This document shows, piece after piece, positions 9,386 through 18,867 of a DNA stretch of 64,000 nucleotides (its first letter is position 1; every line of letters starts with the position of its first letter). The DNA lies in assembly GCF_000374645.1 (NCBI RefSeq), contig NZ_KB894802.1, positions 209,654 through 273,653 of the forward strand, given 5' to 3'. The DNA is from Arhodomonas aquaeolei DSM 8974. Its GTDB lineage: Bacteria; Pseudomonadota; Gammaproteobacteria; Nitrococcales; Nitrococcaceae. Made by a program: the position numbers and the translations under genes. Under the pieces are notes generated by a model, which worked only from the letters and a program-made list of their open reading frames with translations, did not search any database and had not been told where the DNA came from.

Positions 9386-10411
9386 ATGAGTGATCAGGAC
9401 ATCCTGAGCCAGGACGAGATCGATGCCCTGCTTCACGGCATAGACGGCGGGGACGTGGCCGGTGAGGAGGAGGAAGCCTATACCGATCCGGGCCAGGCGA
9501 AGTCCTTCGACTTCGAGAGCCAGGAGCGGATCGTGCGTGGGCGCATGCCCACGCTGGAGATGATCAACGAGCGCTTCGCGCGGCTGTTCCGCATCGGGCT
9601 GTTCAACATGCTGCGCAAGGCCCCGGAGGTCTCGGTGGGCGGCATGGAGATGATGAAGTTCTCCGAGTACGTCCACACCCTGTACGTGCCCACCAGCCTC
9701 AATCTGATCAAGGTCCAGCCGCTGCGCGGCACGGCGCTGTGCATCCTGGATCCCAAGCTGGTGTTCATCCTGGTGGACAACTTCTTCGGCGGCGACGGGC
9801 GCTACTTCACCAAGATCGAGGGCCGCGAGTTCACGCCCACGGAGACGCGGGTGATCCGCATGGTGCTCGATCAGGCGTTCGCCGACCTCTACGAGGCCTG
9901 GAACCCGATCCTGTCGGTGGAGTTCGATTACGTTTCCTCGGAGGTGAACCCCCAGTTCGCCAACATCGTCTCGCCCTCCGAGGTGGTGGTGGTCTCCAAG
10001 TTCCAGGTGGAGATGGACGGCGGCGGCGGTGAGTTCCACGTAACGCTGCCCTACACCATGATCGAGCCGGTGCGCGAGATCCTGGACGCCGGCGTGCAGA
10101 GTGACCGCAACGAGGTCGACGAGCGCTGGATCCGCTCGCTGCGCGAGGAGATGAAGCAGGCCCGTGTGGAGCTGTCCTCCTCGCTCACCGACGTGACCAT
10201 CGGGCTGCGCGATCTCATGCGCATGAAGCCCGGCGACGTCATTCCCATCGAGATGCCCGAGACGGTCACCGTGGTCGCCGAGGACGAGGTCCCGGTGCTG
10301 CGCGGCCGCCTCGGCCAGTCGAACGGCAACATGGCGGTTCAGATCACGGAGTTGCTGCGCGTACCCGAGCGCGACAGCCTGATCAAGCTGAGGAACAGAG
10401 AGCATGAGTGA
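9386..10411 (+). CDS. fliM: FliM, flagellar motor switch protein
   Basis: C-ring protein that receives phospho-CheY. 341 residues. The N-terminal CheY-binding peptide (SQDEIDALLHGI, residues 6-17) is present, then the CheC-like middle domain (around GGDGR), then the C-terminal SpoA domain. It overlaps the next gene, fliN, by eight bases. Confidence 0.97.
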   Translation: MSDQDILSQDEIDALLHGIDGGDVAGEEEEAYTDPGQAKSFDFESQERIVRGRMPTLEMINERFARLFRIGLFNMLRKAPEVSVGGMEMMKFSEYVHTLYVPTSLNLIKVQPLRGTALCILDPKLVFILVDNFFGGDGRYFTKIEGREFTPTETRVIRMVLDQAFADLYEAWNPILSVEFDYVSSEVNPQFANIVSPSEVVVVSKFQVEMDGGGGEFHVTLPYTMIEPVREILDAGVQSDRNEVDERWIRSLREEMKQARVELSSSLTDVTIGLRDLMRMKPGDVIPIEMPETVTVVAEDEVPVLRGRLGQSNGNMAVQITELLRVPERDSLIKLRNREHE

Positions 10412-10913
10412 CGAGGACAACCAGCAGGACGATCAGGGCCAGCTCGGTGACGAGTGGGAAGCGGCTCTGGCCGAGCAGGGCGTACAGGATGGCGACGCCG
10501 ACGACGAGGGCGGTACCGCCGGCGGCGGTGCCGGGGAGACGGGCGATGATGCAGGGGACGCCCCCGGCGGACAGTCGGCCGCCGACGAGGCCTTCCAGCG
10601 CGCGGCGCTGAACGATCTCCAGGACAGCGCCGGTGCAAAGCCCGCGGACGAGGACGTCAATCTCGACGTCATCCTCGATATCCCGGTGACCCTGTCCATG
10701 GAGATCGGGCGCACCAAGATCAGTATCCGCAACCTGCTCCAGCTCAACCAGGGCTCGGTGGTCGAGCTCGACCGCCTGGCCGGTGAGCCCATGGACGTCA
10801 TGGTCAACGGTACCCTGGTGGCCCATGGCGAGGTGGTCGTGGTCAACGAACGCTTCGGCATCCGGCTGACCGACGTTGTCAGCCCCAGCGAACGCGTGAG
10901 AAAGCTCAAATGA
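10404..10913 (+). CDS. fliN: FliN, flagellar motor switch protein
   Basis: C-ring base protein that, with FliM, docks FliH and forms the switch. 169 residues: an acidic, Gly/Asp-rich N-terminal extension of about 85 residues, then the conserved SpoA domain (VNLDVILDIPVTLSMEIGRT through GEVVVVNERFGIRLTDVVS). Start overlaps fliM and stop overlaps fliO (ATGA), so translation is coupled. Confidence 0.96.
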   Translation: MSDEDNQQDDQGQLGDEWEAALAEQGVQDGDADDEGGTAGGGAGETGDDAGDAPGGQSAADEAFQRAALNDLQDSAGAKPADEDVNLDVILDIPVTLSMEIGRTKISIRNLLQLNQGSVVELDRLAGEPMDVMVNGTLVAHGEVVVVNERFGIRLTDVVSPSERVRKLK

Positions 10914-11317
10914 GACGGGCGTTCACGGCGGTGACGTCGCTCGCGCCGGCCGCCGCGGCGGCCGCCGAGGGCAGCGGTGTGGATACCGGGGCGCTGCTGC
11001 GCCTCACGCTGGGACTCGCCGGCGTGCTCGCGCTGATCGTGGTGCTCGCCTGGGGGATGCGGCGGATGGGGCGTTTCGGCAGTAACGCCGGCGGGCGGCT
11101 GCGCGTGCTCGGTGCGGTGCCCGTGGGCCAGCGCGAGCGGGTCGTGCTGTTGCAGGCCGGCGAGCGCCAGCTCCTGATCGGCGTGGCCCCGGGCTCGGTG
11201 CGCACGCTGCAGGTGCTCGACGAGCCCATTGTGCCAGTGGACGGTGGCGGGGCGCCGGCACAGACCGGCTTCGCCGCGCGCCTGCGGGGTGCGATGCGCG
11301 ATACGGAGGCGTCGTGA
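10910..11317 (+). CDS. fliO: FliO, export-gate assembly protein
   Basis: Assists assembly of the FliP export-gate core. 135 residues with one membrane helix ([21 protein letters not shown], about residues 29-49) and a small basic cytoplasmic domain containing the FliO pattern [22 protein letters not shown]. Weakly conserved family, but size and position between fliN and fliP settle it. Confidence 0.9.
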   Translation: MRRAFTAVTSLAPAAAAAAEGSGVDTGALLRLTLGLAGVLALIVVLAWGMRRMGRFGSNAGGRLRVLGAVPVGQRERVVLLQAGERQLLIGVAPGSVRTLQVLDEPIVPVDGGGAPAQTGFAARLRGAMRDTEAS

Positions 11318-12066
11318 GCCGACGCTGGCTCTGGGGGCTGCTCGCCGCGCTGCTGGTGCTGCTGCCGCTGGCCGCCTGGGGCCAGGCGGACGGCATGCCG
11401 GCGCTGACCATCGAGCAGACCGCAGACGGTGAGCAATGGAGCCTGAGTCTCCAGGTGCTCGCGCTGATGACGCTGCTCACGCTGCTGCCGGCCATCGTGC
11501 TGATGATGACGGCATTCACGCGGATCATCGTCGTGCTTGCCATCCTGCGCACCGCCATCGGCACTCAGAGCACGCCGTCCAACCAGGTGCTGGTGGGGCT
11601 GGCGTTCTTCCTCACCCTGTTCGTGATGCAGCCGGTCTTCCAGCAGATCAACAGCCAGGCCCTGCAGCCCTACATGGCCGATGAGCTGGGACCGGTGGAG
11701 GCGATGCAGACCGCGGTGAAGCCGTTGCGCGGCTTCATGCTCGCCCAGACCCGGGAGCAGGACCTGTCCATGTTCCTGAATATCTCCGGCGAGGGGCAGG
11801 TCGAGGGGCCCGAGGCGGTCCCGTTGACGGTGCTGGTGCCCGCGTTCGTGACCAGTGAGCTCAAGACCGCCTTCCAGATCGGCTTCATCCTGTTCCTGCC
11901 GTTCCTGGTCATCGACCTGGTGGTGGCGAGCACGCTGATGTCCATGGGCATGCTCATGCTCTCGCCGATGATCATCTCGCTGCCGTTCAAGATCATGCTG
12001 TTCGTGCTCGTCGACGGCTGGTCGATGATCATGGGCACGCTGGCGCGCAGCTTCACCGCGGGGTAA
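11314..12066 (+). CDS. fliP: FliP, flagellar export-gate protein
   Basis: Pentameric core of the type III export gate in the inner membrane. 250 residues: a cleavable-type N-terminal hydrophobic segment ([21 protein letters not shown]) and four further membrane helices with the family signatures [19 protein letters not shown] and [20 protein letters not shown] text. The start is GTG at 11314, overlapping the fliO stop and preceded by GGAGGC at 11305. Confidence 0.97.
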   Translation: MSRRWLWGLLAALLVLLPLAAWGQADGMPALTIEQTADGEQWSLSLQVLALMTLLTLLPAIVLMMTAFTRIIVVLAILRTAIGTQSTPSNQVLVGLAFFLTLFVMQPVFQQINSQALQPYMADELGPVEAMQTAVKPLRGFMLAQTREQDLSMFLNISGEGQVEGPEAVPLTVLVPAFVTSELKTAFQIGFILFLPFLVIDLVVASTLMSMGMLMLSPMIISLPFKIMLFVLVDGWSMIMGTLARSFTAG

Positions 12067-12106
12067 GGCGGGGCGGCAATGGCCGCTGCGCAACCGGGAG
12101 GGAGTC

Positions 12107-12376
12107 ATGGAACCGTCTTTCGCGATACAGCTCGGCAAGGAGGCGCTCACCGTCGCCATCCTCATCGCCGCCCCCATACTGCTCTCGGCGCTTGCCGCCG
12201 GCCTGATCATCGGCATGTTCCAGGCGGCGACCCAGATCAACGAGCAGACCCTGTCGTTCGTGCCCAAGCTCGCGGTGCTGGCGCTCACGCTGTTCATCGC
12301 CTCGCCGTGGATGCTCAACGTGCTCATGGACTTCACCGAGGGGCTGTTCCGCAACATCCCGCAGTTCATCCGGTGA
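12107..12376 (+). CDS. fliQ: FliQ, flagellar export-gate protein
   Basis: Small two-helix component of the export gate that packs against FliP/FliR. 89 residues, the normal size; GKEALTVAILIAAPIL and the second helix LAVLALTLFIASPWMLNVLM are visible. GGGAGG precedes the ATG. Its stop overlaps the GTG start of fliR. Confidence 0.96.
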   Translation: MEPSFAIQLGKEALTVAILIAAPILLSALAAGLIIGMFQAATQINEQTLSFVPKLAVLALTLFIASPWMLNVLMDFTEGLFRNIPQFIR

Positions 12377-13149
12377 ACCTCGAGGCGGCGCAGATCACCG
12401 CCTGGCTCGGCCAGTTCCTCTGGCCGCTGGTGCGTGTCGGCGCGATGATGCTGGTCGCGCCGGTGTTCTCCAACGCGGCGGTGCCGGTGCGCATCCGTGT
12501 GCTCCTGGGCGTGGCACTGACGGTGGCGGTGATGCCGGCGGCCGGCGGTGCGCCGGCGCTGGATCCGCTTTCGGCCGCCGCGGTGGTGCTCGCTGCCCAG
12601 CAGGTGATTATCGGCGCGGCCATGGGGCTGCTGGTGGCGATGGCGTTCCAGACCGTGGTGGTGGCGGGCGAGAGCATCTCGCTGACCATGGGGCTCGGTT
12701 TCGCGACCATGGTCGACCCGCAGTCCGGGGTGCCCGTGCCCGTGCTCTCGCAATTCCTGCTGGTGATCCTCACACTGCTGTTTCTCGCCTTCGGCGGCCA
12801 TCTGGTGCTCATTCAGCTGGTCGCGGAGAGCTTCCGGCTGCTGCCACTGGATGCCGGCGGCCTGGCCGCCGAGGATTTCCACACGGTGGTGGCATTCGCC
12901 TCGACCATGTTCTCGGGGGCCGTGCTGTTGGCCCTGCCCGCAATGGCGGCGCTGCTGATGATCAACATGATCATCGGCGTGATGACCCGCGTCGCTCCGC
13001 AGATGAACATCTTCTCGGTGGGCTTCCCCATCACCATGCTCTCCGGGTTCGTCATCCTGCTCACCCTCGTGCTCCCCTCGATGCCCCAGCGCATGTCAGC
13101 CATCTGGCGCCAGGCCTTCGACACCATCCGCCAGATTCTCGGCGCCTGA
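12373..13149 (+). CDS. fliR: FliR, flagellar export-gate protein
   Basis: Export-gate plug protein that completes the FliPQR complex. 258 residues with about six hydrophobic segments, including the conserved early region LWPLVRVGAMMLVAPVFSN. The open frame runs further upstream, but the GTG at 12373 overlaps the fliQ stop (GTGA) and gives the right length and N-terminus, so it is the likely start. Confidence 0.95.
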   Translation: MNLEAAQITAWLGQFLWPLVRVGAMMLVAPVFSNAAVPVRIRVLLGVALTVAVMPAAGGAPALDPLSAAAVVLAAQQVIIGAAMGLLVAMAFQTVVVAGESISLTMGLGFATMVDPQSGVPVPVLSQFLLVILTLLFLAFGGHLVLIQLVAESFRLLPLDAGGLAAEDFHTVVAFASTMFSGAVLLALPAMAALLMINMIIGVMTRVAPQMNIFSVGFPITMLSGFVILLTLVLPSMPQRMSAIWRQAFDTIRQILGA

Positions 13150-13195
13150 CCCCCCCCGTCCGCCGCCGGCGGGTGTAAGCACGTTGTCCGTGCAC

Positions 13196-13211
13196 TGGTA
13201 CGAAACCTGCT
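13196..13211 (+). promoter_or_regulatory. Sigma-54-like promoter before flhB
   Basis: TGGTACG (13196-13202), four bases, CTGCT (13207-13211). Compared with TGGCACG-N4-TTGCT it differs at one base in each half, and the GG and GC are correctly spaced. Predicted start near 13222, about 27 bases before flhB. This would make flhB-flhA-flhF-fleN-fliA a separate FleQ-dependent unit. Confidence 0.65.
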
Positions 13212-13248
13212 TGCCCGGTACCGGGACGGTACGTATCGCGAGGCGGGG

Positions 13249-14394
13249 ATGGCCGAGGAAACCCCGGACGGGCAGGAAAAAACCGAAGAGCCGACCGAAA
13301 AGCGGCGGCGGGACGCAAAGGAAAAGGGTCAGGTCCCGCGATCGCGGGAGCTGAGCACCACCCTCGCCATGCTCGCCGCCGCGGTGGGGCTGCTAGGGCT
13401 CGGCGGCTATATGGCCGATGGCCTGGACGCGCTGCTGCGCGGCAACCTCGCCGTCGACCGCGCCGCCGCCTTCGACCCGAATGCTCCCGTGCGCATGTTC
13501 GAGGAGGCGATCATCCAGGGCATCCTCGTGGTGGCGCCGTTCGCGCTGATCATGCTCGCGGTCAACCTGGTGGCGCCGGTGGCGCTGGGTGGCTGGTCGT
13601 TCAGCGGCAAGGCGCTGGCGCCGAAGCTCGAGAAGATCAGTCCCCTCAAGGGATTCAAGCGGATATTCGGCGTCAATGGCCTGGTGGAGCTCGGCAAGGC
13701 GCTGGCCAAGATCACGGTGGTGGGGACAGTGGGGGTGGTGATGCTGAAGGTCCAGCTCCGCGACTTCCAGGCGCTCACGGGCATGCCGCTGGCCGCGGGC
13801 GCGGCGCAGGCGGCCGACCTGTTCTTCGGCACCTTCCTCGTTCTCTCCGTCTCGCTGATCCTCATCGCGGCGGTGGATATCCCCTACCAGATCTGGGACC
13901 ACACCAAGAAGCTGCGCATGACCAAGCAGGAGGTCAAGGACGAGTTCAAGGACACCGAGGGCAAGCCCGAGGTCAAGGGCCGTATCCGCCAGCTCCAGCA
14001 GGAGCTGGCCCGGGGACGGATGATGGAGGCGGTGCCCGAGGCGGACGTGGTGGTCACCAACCCCACCCATTTCGCGGTGGCGCTGCGTTACGACGGCGCG
14101 AACATGCGCGCGCCGCGGGTGGTCGCCAAGGGAGGTGACCAGCTCGCCCGGCGCATCCGCGAGCTCGCCGGCGAGCACCGGGTGCCGCTGTTCGAGGCGC
14201 CGCAGCTCGCACGGGCGCTCTATCACACCACGGACATAGACGACGAGATCCCGGCGGGCCTCTACCTGGCGGTGGCCCAGGTGCTCGCCTACATCTTCCG
14301 GCTGCGGCGGGGTACGGCGGGCGGGCCGCCCCCGGCGCCGGAGGTCCCCGAGGAATTCAGGCAGTACGCGCGGCGCGGCGCGGCACAGGAGTAA
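13249..14394 (+). CDS. flhB: FlhB, export substrate-specificity switch
   Basis: Inner-membrane export-gate protein that changes specificity from hook to filament substrates. 381 residues: a charged N-terminus (EKTEEPTEKRRRDAKEKGQV), four membrane helices, and a cytoplasmic domain with the self-cleaving NPTH motif at residues 271-274 intact. FliK is its partner in the switch. A separate stand-alone copy of the C-terminal domain is found at 26725-27033. Confidence 0.97.
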   Translation: MAEETPDGQEKTEEPTEKRRRDAKEKGQVPRSRELSTTLAMLAAAVGLLGLGGYMADGLDALLRGNLAVDRAAAFDPNAPVRMFEEAIIQGILVVAPFALIMLAVNLVAPVALGGWSFSGKALAPKLEKISPLKGFKRIFGVNGLVELGKALAKITVVGTVGVVMLKVQLRDFQALTGMPLAAGAAQAADLFFGTFLVLSVSLILIAAVDIPYQIWDHTKKLRMTKQEVKDEFKDTEGKPEVKGRIRQLQQELARGRMMEAVPEADVVVTNPTHFAVALRYDGANMRAPRVVAKGGDQLARRIRELAGEHRVPLFEAPQLARALYHTTDIDDEIPAGLYLAVAQVLAYIFRLRRGTAGGPPPAPEVPEEFRQYARRGAAQE

Positions 14395-14403
14395 GGCACG
14401 GAC

Positions 14404-16512
14404 ATGGCGGCGGTAATCTCTCGCAACTGGCGGCGCTTCGGGGTCACCGGGCTCGGCACGCCGGCACTGCTCATCGCGCTGCTGGCGATGATGGTGGTGC
14501 CCCTGCCGCCGCTGGCGCTGGACCTGTTGTTCACCTTCAACATCGTGTTGAGCCTGGTGATCCTGCTGGTGACGGTCTACAGCCATCGCCCGCTGGACTT
14601 CGCGGCGTTCCCCACGGTGCTGCTGGTGGCGACGCTGCTGCGTCTGGCCCTCAACGTCGCCTCCACCCGGGTGGTGCTGATCGAAGGGCACACCGGTCCG
14701 GGCGCGGCGGGCAACGTGATCGAGTCCTTCGGCTCGTTCGTCATCGGCGGCAACTACGCGGTGGGCCTGGTGGTCTTCGCGATCCTGGTGATCATCAACT
14801 TCGTGGTGGTGACCAAGGGTGCCGGGCGCGTCTCCGAGGTCAGCGCGCGCTTCACCCTGGACGCGCTGCCCGGCAAGCAGATGGCCATCGACGCCGACCT
14901 CAACGCCGGCATCATCGACCAGCAGCAGGCGAAGGAGCGGCGCGAGGACGTCGCCCAGGAGGCGGACTTCTACGGCTCCATGGACGGCGCCAGCAAGTTC
15001 GTGCGCGGCGACGCCATCGCCGGCATCCTGATCCTGTTCATCAACATCATCGGCGGCCTGGCGGTGGGCGTGCTCCAGCACGATATGCCGGCGGGCCAGG
15101 CGATGCAGAACTACACCCTGCTCACCATCGGCGACGGCCTGGTCGCGCAGATCCCGTCACTGGTGCTCTCCACGGCCACGGCCATCCTCGTCACCCGCGT
15201 GTCGTCGTCCCAGGACATGGCCGGCGCCGTGCTCTCGCAGCTGTTCAGTAACCGCCGCGTGCTGCTGATCAGCGGCGGCATCGTCGCCTCAATCGGCCTG
15301 ATCCCGGGCATGCCGAACCTCACCTTCCTGCTCCTCGGCGGTCTGTGCCTGGGGGGGGCCTGGTGGCAGAAGCGCCGGGAGGAGGAGACCGCGGCGGCGG
15401 AGACACCGGCGCCGGCGGGTCAGGAGGCGGAGGCGTCGCGGCCGGAGCAGCGCGAGCTCACCTGGGAGGACGTGCCGCCGGTGGATACCGTCGGTCTGGA
15501 GGTGGGCTACGGGCTGATCCCGCTGGTGGACCGTAACCAGGACGGCCAGCTGCTCACCCGGATCAAGGGTGTGCGCAAGAAGGTTTCCCAGGACCTCGGC
15601 TTTCTGGTGCCGTCGGTGCACATCCGTGACAACCTCGATCTTGCCCCGAACGCCTACCGGATCAGCGTCCTGGGGGTGCCCGTGGGCGAGGCCGAGGTCC
15701 AGCCCGGCCGGGAGCTGGCGATCAATCCGGGGACCGTGTCCGGTCGACTAGACGGTGCGCCGACGCGGGATCCCGCCTTCGGCCTGGAGGCGGTCTGGAT
15801 CGACGCCAATCAGCGCGACTATGCCCAGAGCCTGGGCTACACCGTGGTTGACAGCAGCACCGTGGTTGCCACCCATCTCAGCCAGGTCGTCCAGGACAAC
15901 GCCCACCAGCTGCTCGGCCACGACGAGACCCAGAAGCTGCTGGACATGCTCGCGCGCCAGCAGCCCAAGCTGGTCGAGGAGCTGGTTCCGACCACCCTGT
16001 CGCTGTCGGTGGTCACCAAGGTCCTCCAGAACCTGCTCTCGGAGCGGGTGCCGCTGCGGGATATGCGCTCCATCGTCGAGACCCTGGCGGAGCACGGCCC
16101 GCGGGTTCAGGACCCGCAGCAGCTCACGCAGATCGTGCGCGAGGCCCTGGGCCGGATGATCGTCCAGGGGATCTCCGGCATCAACGGCGAGCTGCCGGTG
16201 ATTACGCTGGAGCCACAGCTGGAACAGTTGTTGCAAGACACTATCCAGGGGGTATCCGAGGGGGCCGCCGGCTTCGAGCCGGGGCTCGCCGAGCGTCTGC
16301 AGCGCTCGCTGACCCAGAGTGCCCGGCGCCAGGAGATGAGCGGTCAGCCCGCGGTGCTGCTCACCTCGCCGGGACTCAGGAGCTGGCTCTACCGGCTCAC
16401 GCGGCACGCGAGTCCCGGACTGCACGTGCTTTCCTACAACGAGATACCCGACGAACGGGAGGTCCGGGTCGTCGCCACGGTGGGACAGCAGGAGGTCTCG
16501 CAGGCGGGCTGA
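14404..16512 (+). CDS. flhA: FlhA, export-gate protein
   Basis: Large nonameric export-gate subunit that docks chaperone-substrate complexes and conducts protons. 702 residues. Eight N-terminal membrane helices include the conserved FHIPEP-type loop (here GRVSEVSARFTLDALPGKQM and MAIDADLNAG), followed by the four-subdomain cytoplasmic ring part from about residue 340. It starts nine bases after flhB. Confidence 0.97.
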   Translation: MAAVISRNWRRFGVTGLGTPALLIALLAMMVVPLPPLALDLLFTFNIVLSLVILLVTVYSHRPLDFAAFPTVLLVATLLRLALNVASTRVVLIEGHTGPGAAGNVIESFGSFVIGGNYAVGLVVFAILVIINFVVVTKGAGRVSEVSARFTLDALPGKQMAIDADLNAGIIDQQQAKERREDVAQEADFYGSMDGASKFVRGDAIAGILILFINIIGGLAVGVLQHDMPAGQAMQNYTLLTIGDGLVAQIPSLVLSTATAILVTRVSSSQDMAGAVLSQLFSNRRVLLISGGIVASIGLIPGMPNLTFLLLGGLCLGGAWWQKRREEETAAAETPAPAGQEAEASRPEQRELTWEDVPPVDTVGLEVGYGLIPLVDRNQDGQLLTRIKGVRKKVSQDLGFLVPSVHIRDNLDLAPNAYRISVLGVPVGEAEVQPGRELAINPGTVSGRLDGAPTRDPAFGLEAVWIDANQRDYAQSLGYTVVDSSTVVATHLSQVVQDNAHQLLGHDETQKLLDMLARQQPKLVEELVPTTLSLSVVTKVLQNLLSERVPLRDMRSIVETLAEHGPRVQDPQQLTQIVREALGRMIVQGISGINGELPVITLEPQLEQLLQDTIQGVSEGAAGFEPGLAERLQRSLTQSARRQEMSGQPAVLLTSPGLRSWLYRLTRHASPGLHVLSYNEIPDEREVRVVATVGQQEVSQAG

Positions 16513-16543
16513 CCCGGTTTGACGGCCCTAGTGGAGCGGCAGC

Positions 16544-17995
16544 ATGAAGATCAAGCGCGTATTCGCCGAGGACATGCGTTCAGCCATGCGTCAGGTGCGC
16601 GAGTCGCACGGCGCGGATGCGGTCATCCTCTCCTCGCGACGGGTGGAGGGGGGCGTCGAGGTGATCTCGGCGGTGGACTATGACGAGCAGGCGGTGCGCG
16701 AGGCCGTCGCCCGCGAGGAGCGCCGGACCGCGCGGCATGCCGGTGGGGCCGGCGAGATCACCGGCGGCGGGGCGGACGGATTCGAGCGGCTGCTCGCCCG
16801 CGCCGACGCCGATGCAGCGGCCCGGGAGGACACGGCTCCGGCCGGGGGTTTCTCGGTGACGGTGGGGGATGACGGGGACGAGGGCCCGGCGGGTGACGAT
16901 AAACCGGCGCCGACGCGACGGCGCGACGGCGCACCGTCGCTCGCGTTGGACTACGAGCGTTTCGCCGGCGGTGACGATAGCGGCGACGACGACGACCCCG
17001 AGCCCGCGGGCACCCGCCGGACGCGCTCGGCGAGCAACCGCATCGAGTGGACCCAGGAGCCGGCCATGCAGGCCATGCGCGAGGAGCTGCGCACCCTGCG
17101 CTCGCTGTTCGAGAACCAGCTCACGCTCATGGAGTGGCAGCAGATGGGCCGTGCCACGCCCGCCCGGGCGACGCTGATGCGCCGGCTGCACGGCATGGGG
17201 TTCGGCCCGGACGTCTGCCGCGGCCTCGCCGACGCGGTTACCAGCCGTGAGGACCCGGATCACGCCTGGCGTGAGGCCATGTCCCTGGTCACCGAGCACG
17301 TGGCCACCAGCGACGACGAAATCATCGAGCGGGGCGGGGCGGTGGCCGTCGTCGGCCCCACCGGGGTGGGCAAGACCACCACTGTCGCCAAGCTGGCGGC
17401 CCGCTTTACCCTGCGCCACGGTCGCAACCAGGTGGCGCTGGTGACCACGGACAACTTCCGCATCGGCGGCCAGGAGCAGCTGCGCAACTTCGCGCGGATC
17501 CTCGGTGTGCCGGTTCATGCCGCGGCCGACGGCGAGGAGCTCGCCGAGCTGCTCGACGATTTCTCCGACCGGCGCCTGGTGCTCATCGACACCGCCGGGA
17601 TGAGCCAGCGCGACATGCGCCTCGCCGAGCAGATGCGCGCGCTCAAGGACGGCGCCCATCGGATCCGGCCGTACCTGGTGCTGTCGGCGAACACCCAGCT
17701 GCCGACCCTGATGGAGACCCTGCGCGCATTTCGCGCCGTGGGCCCGGTGGGGTGTATCCTGAGCAAGGTCGACGAGGCTGCGAGTCTGGGCGGGGTGCTC
17801 ACGGCGGTGATGCGTGGCCGGCTGCCGATTGCGTACGTGGCCGACGGTCAGCGCGTGCCCGAGGATCTGCGCCCGGCGCGGGCGGATGCGCTGGTCGGCG
17901 AGGCGGAGGCCCTCGCGGCGGATAGCGACGGTGAGAACGAGGACGACGAGTCCCTGGCGGTGGCCTTCGCGGGCAGCCTGGCACGGCAGGGCTGA
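16544..17995 (+). CDS. flhF: FlhF, SRP-type GTPase for flagellar placement
   Basis: SIMIBI GTPase that marks the site of polar flagella and recruits FliF. 483 residues: a basic N-terminal domain, a long acidic variable linker (about residues 60-165), an N domain and a G domain with P-loop GPTGVGKTTT (about residues 269-278), the TTDNFRIG segment and LIDTAGMSQRD. Gene order flhA-flhF-fleN-fliA is the canonical polar-flagella arrangement. Confidence 0.96.
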   Translation: MKIKRVFAEDMRSAMRQVRESHGADAVILSSRRVEGGVEVISAVDYDEQAVREAVAREERRTARHAGGAGEITGGGADGFERLLARADADAAAREDTAPAGGFSVTVGDDGDEGPAGDDKPAPTRRRDGAPSLALDYERFAGGDDSGDDDDPEPAGTRRTRSASNRIEWTQEPAMQAMREELRTLRSLFENQLTLMEWQQMGRATPARATLMRRLHGMGFGPDVCRGLADAVTSREDPDHAWREAMSLVTEHVATSDDEIIERGGAVAVVGPTGVGKTTTVAKLAARFTLRHGRNQVALVTTDNFRIGGQEQLRNFARILGVPVHAAADGEELAELLDDFSDRRLVLIDTAGMSQRDMRLAEQMRALKDGAHRIRPYLVLSANTQLPTLMETLRAFRAVGPVGCILSKVDEAASLGGVLTAVMRGRLPIAYVADGQRVPEDLRPARADALVGEAEALAADSDGENEDDESLAVAFAGSLARQG

Positions 17996-18000
17996 GGGGC

Positions 18001-18867
18001 ATGGATCAGGCAGCGGGATTGAGACGAATGAGCGAGCCGAAGCCGGTCAAGGTGGTCGCGGTGGCCAGCGGCAAGGGGGGCGTGGGCAAGACCAACGTAT
18101 CCGTGAATCTGGCGAGCGCCCTGGCGCGGGAGGGGCGTGGCGTGATGCTCTTCGATGCCGATCTCGGCCTCGCCAACGTGGACGTGCTCCTGGGGCTCTC
18201 GCCCAAGCGTAATCTCGCCCATGTGCTGGATGGCGAGGCCGGGCTGGAGGAGGTCCTGCTCGAGGGACCGGAGGGCATTCACATCGTTCCCGCCTCCTCG
18301 GGAACCCAGCGCATGGCCGAGCTCTCCGGCGCCGAGCACGCGGGCCTGATCCGCAGCTTCAGCGAGCTCGCCGTTGACCTCGATTACCTGTTCGTCGATA
18401 CCGCCGCCGGCATCTCCGACTCGGTGATGAGCTTCGCCCGCGCCGCGCGGGAGGTCCTGGTGGTGGTCTGCGACGAGCCGTCCTCGCTCACCGATGCCTA
18501 CGCGCTGATCAAGGTGCTCAACCGCGACCACGGCGTGCAGCGTTTCCACATGGTCGCCAACCGTGTCCCGGGGCCGCGGGAGGGCCAGAATCTCTACGGC
18601 AAGCTCGCGCGCGTGCTCGACCGCTTCCTGGACGTGACCCTGGAATACCTCGGCGCCGTCCCCGAGGACGATCGCCTGCGTGCCGCGGTTCAGCGCCAGC
18701 GCGCGGTGGTCTCGATGTATCCCTCCTGCCCGTCGGCCCGGGCCTTCCAGGCGCTGGCGGCGCGCCTCGAACAGTGGCCGCTGCCGAGCCGCGCCGACGG
18801 CCAGCTGGAGTTCTTCGTCGAGCGTGTCATACGCTATGGCAGTCGCGTCCGGGAGGTCTCCGAATGA
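18001..18867 (+). CDS. fleN: FleN/FlhG, MinD-like flagellar number regulator
   Basis: ParA/MinD-family ATPase that limits flagellar number; in Pseudomonas it antagonises FleQ and stimulates FlhF GTPase. 288 residues. The deviant Walker A KGGVGKTNVSVNLA, the DADLGLANVDVLLGL segment and the VDTAAGISDSVMSF switch are clear. The ATG at 18001 sits close behind the upstream GAGGGG; an in-frame ATG at 18028 is an alternative. Stop overlaps the fliA start. Confidence 0.95.
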   Translation: MDQAAGLRRMSEPKPVKVVAVASGKGGVGKTNVSVNLASALAREGRGVMLFDADLGLANVDVLLGLSPKRNLAHVLDGEAGLEEVLLEGPEGIHIVPASSGTQRMAELSGAEHAGLIRSFSELAVDLDYLFVDTAAGISDSVMSFARAAREVLVVVCDEPSSLTDAYALIKVLNRDHGVQRFHMVANRVPGPREGQNLYGKLARVLDRFLDVTLEYLGAVPEDDRLRAAVQRQRAVVSMYPSCPSARAFQALAARLEQWPLPSRADGQLEFFVERVIRYGSRVREVSE

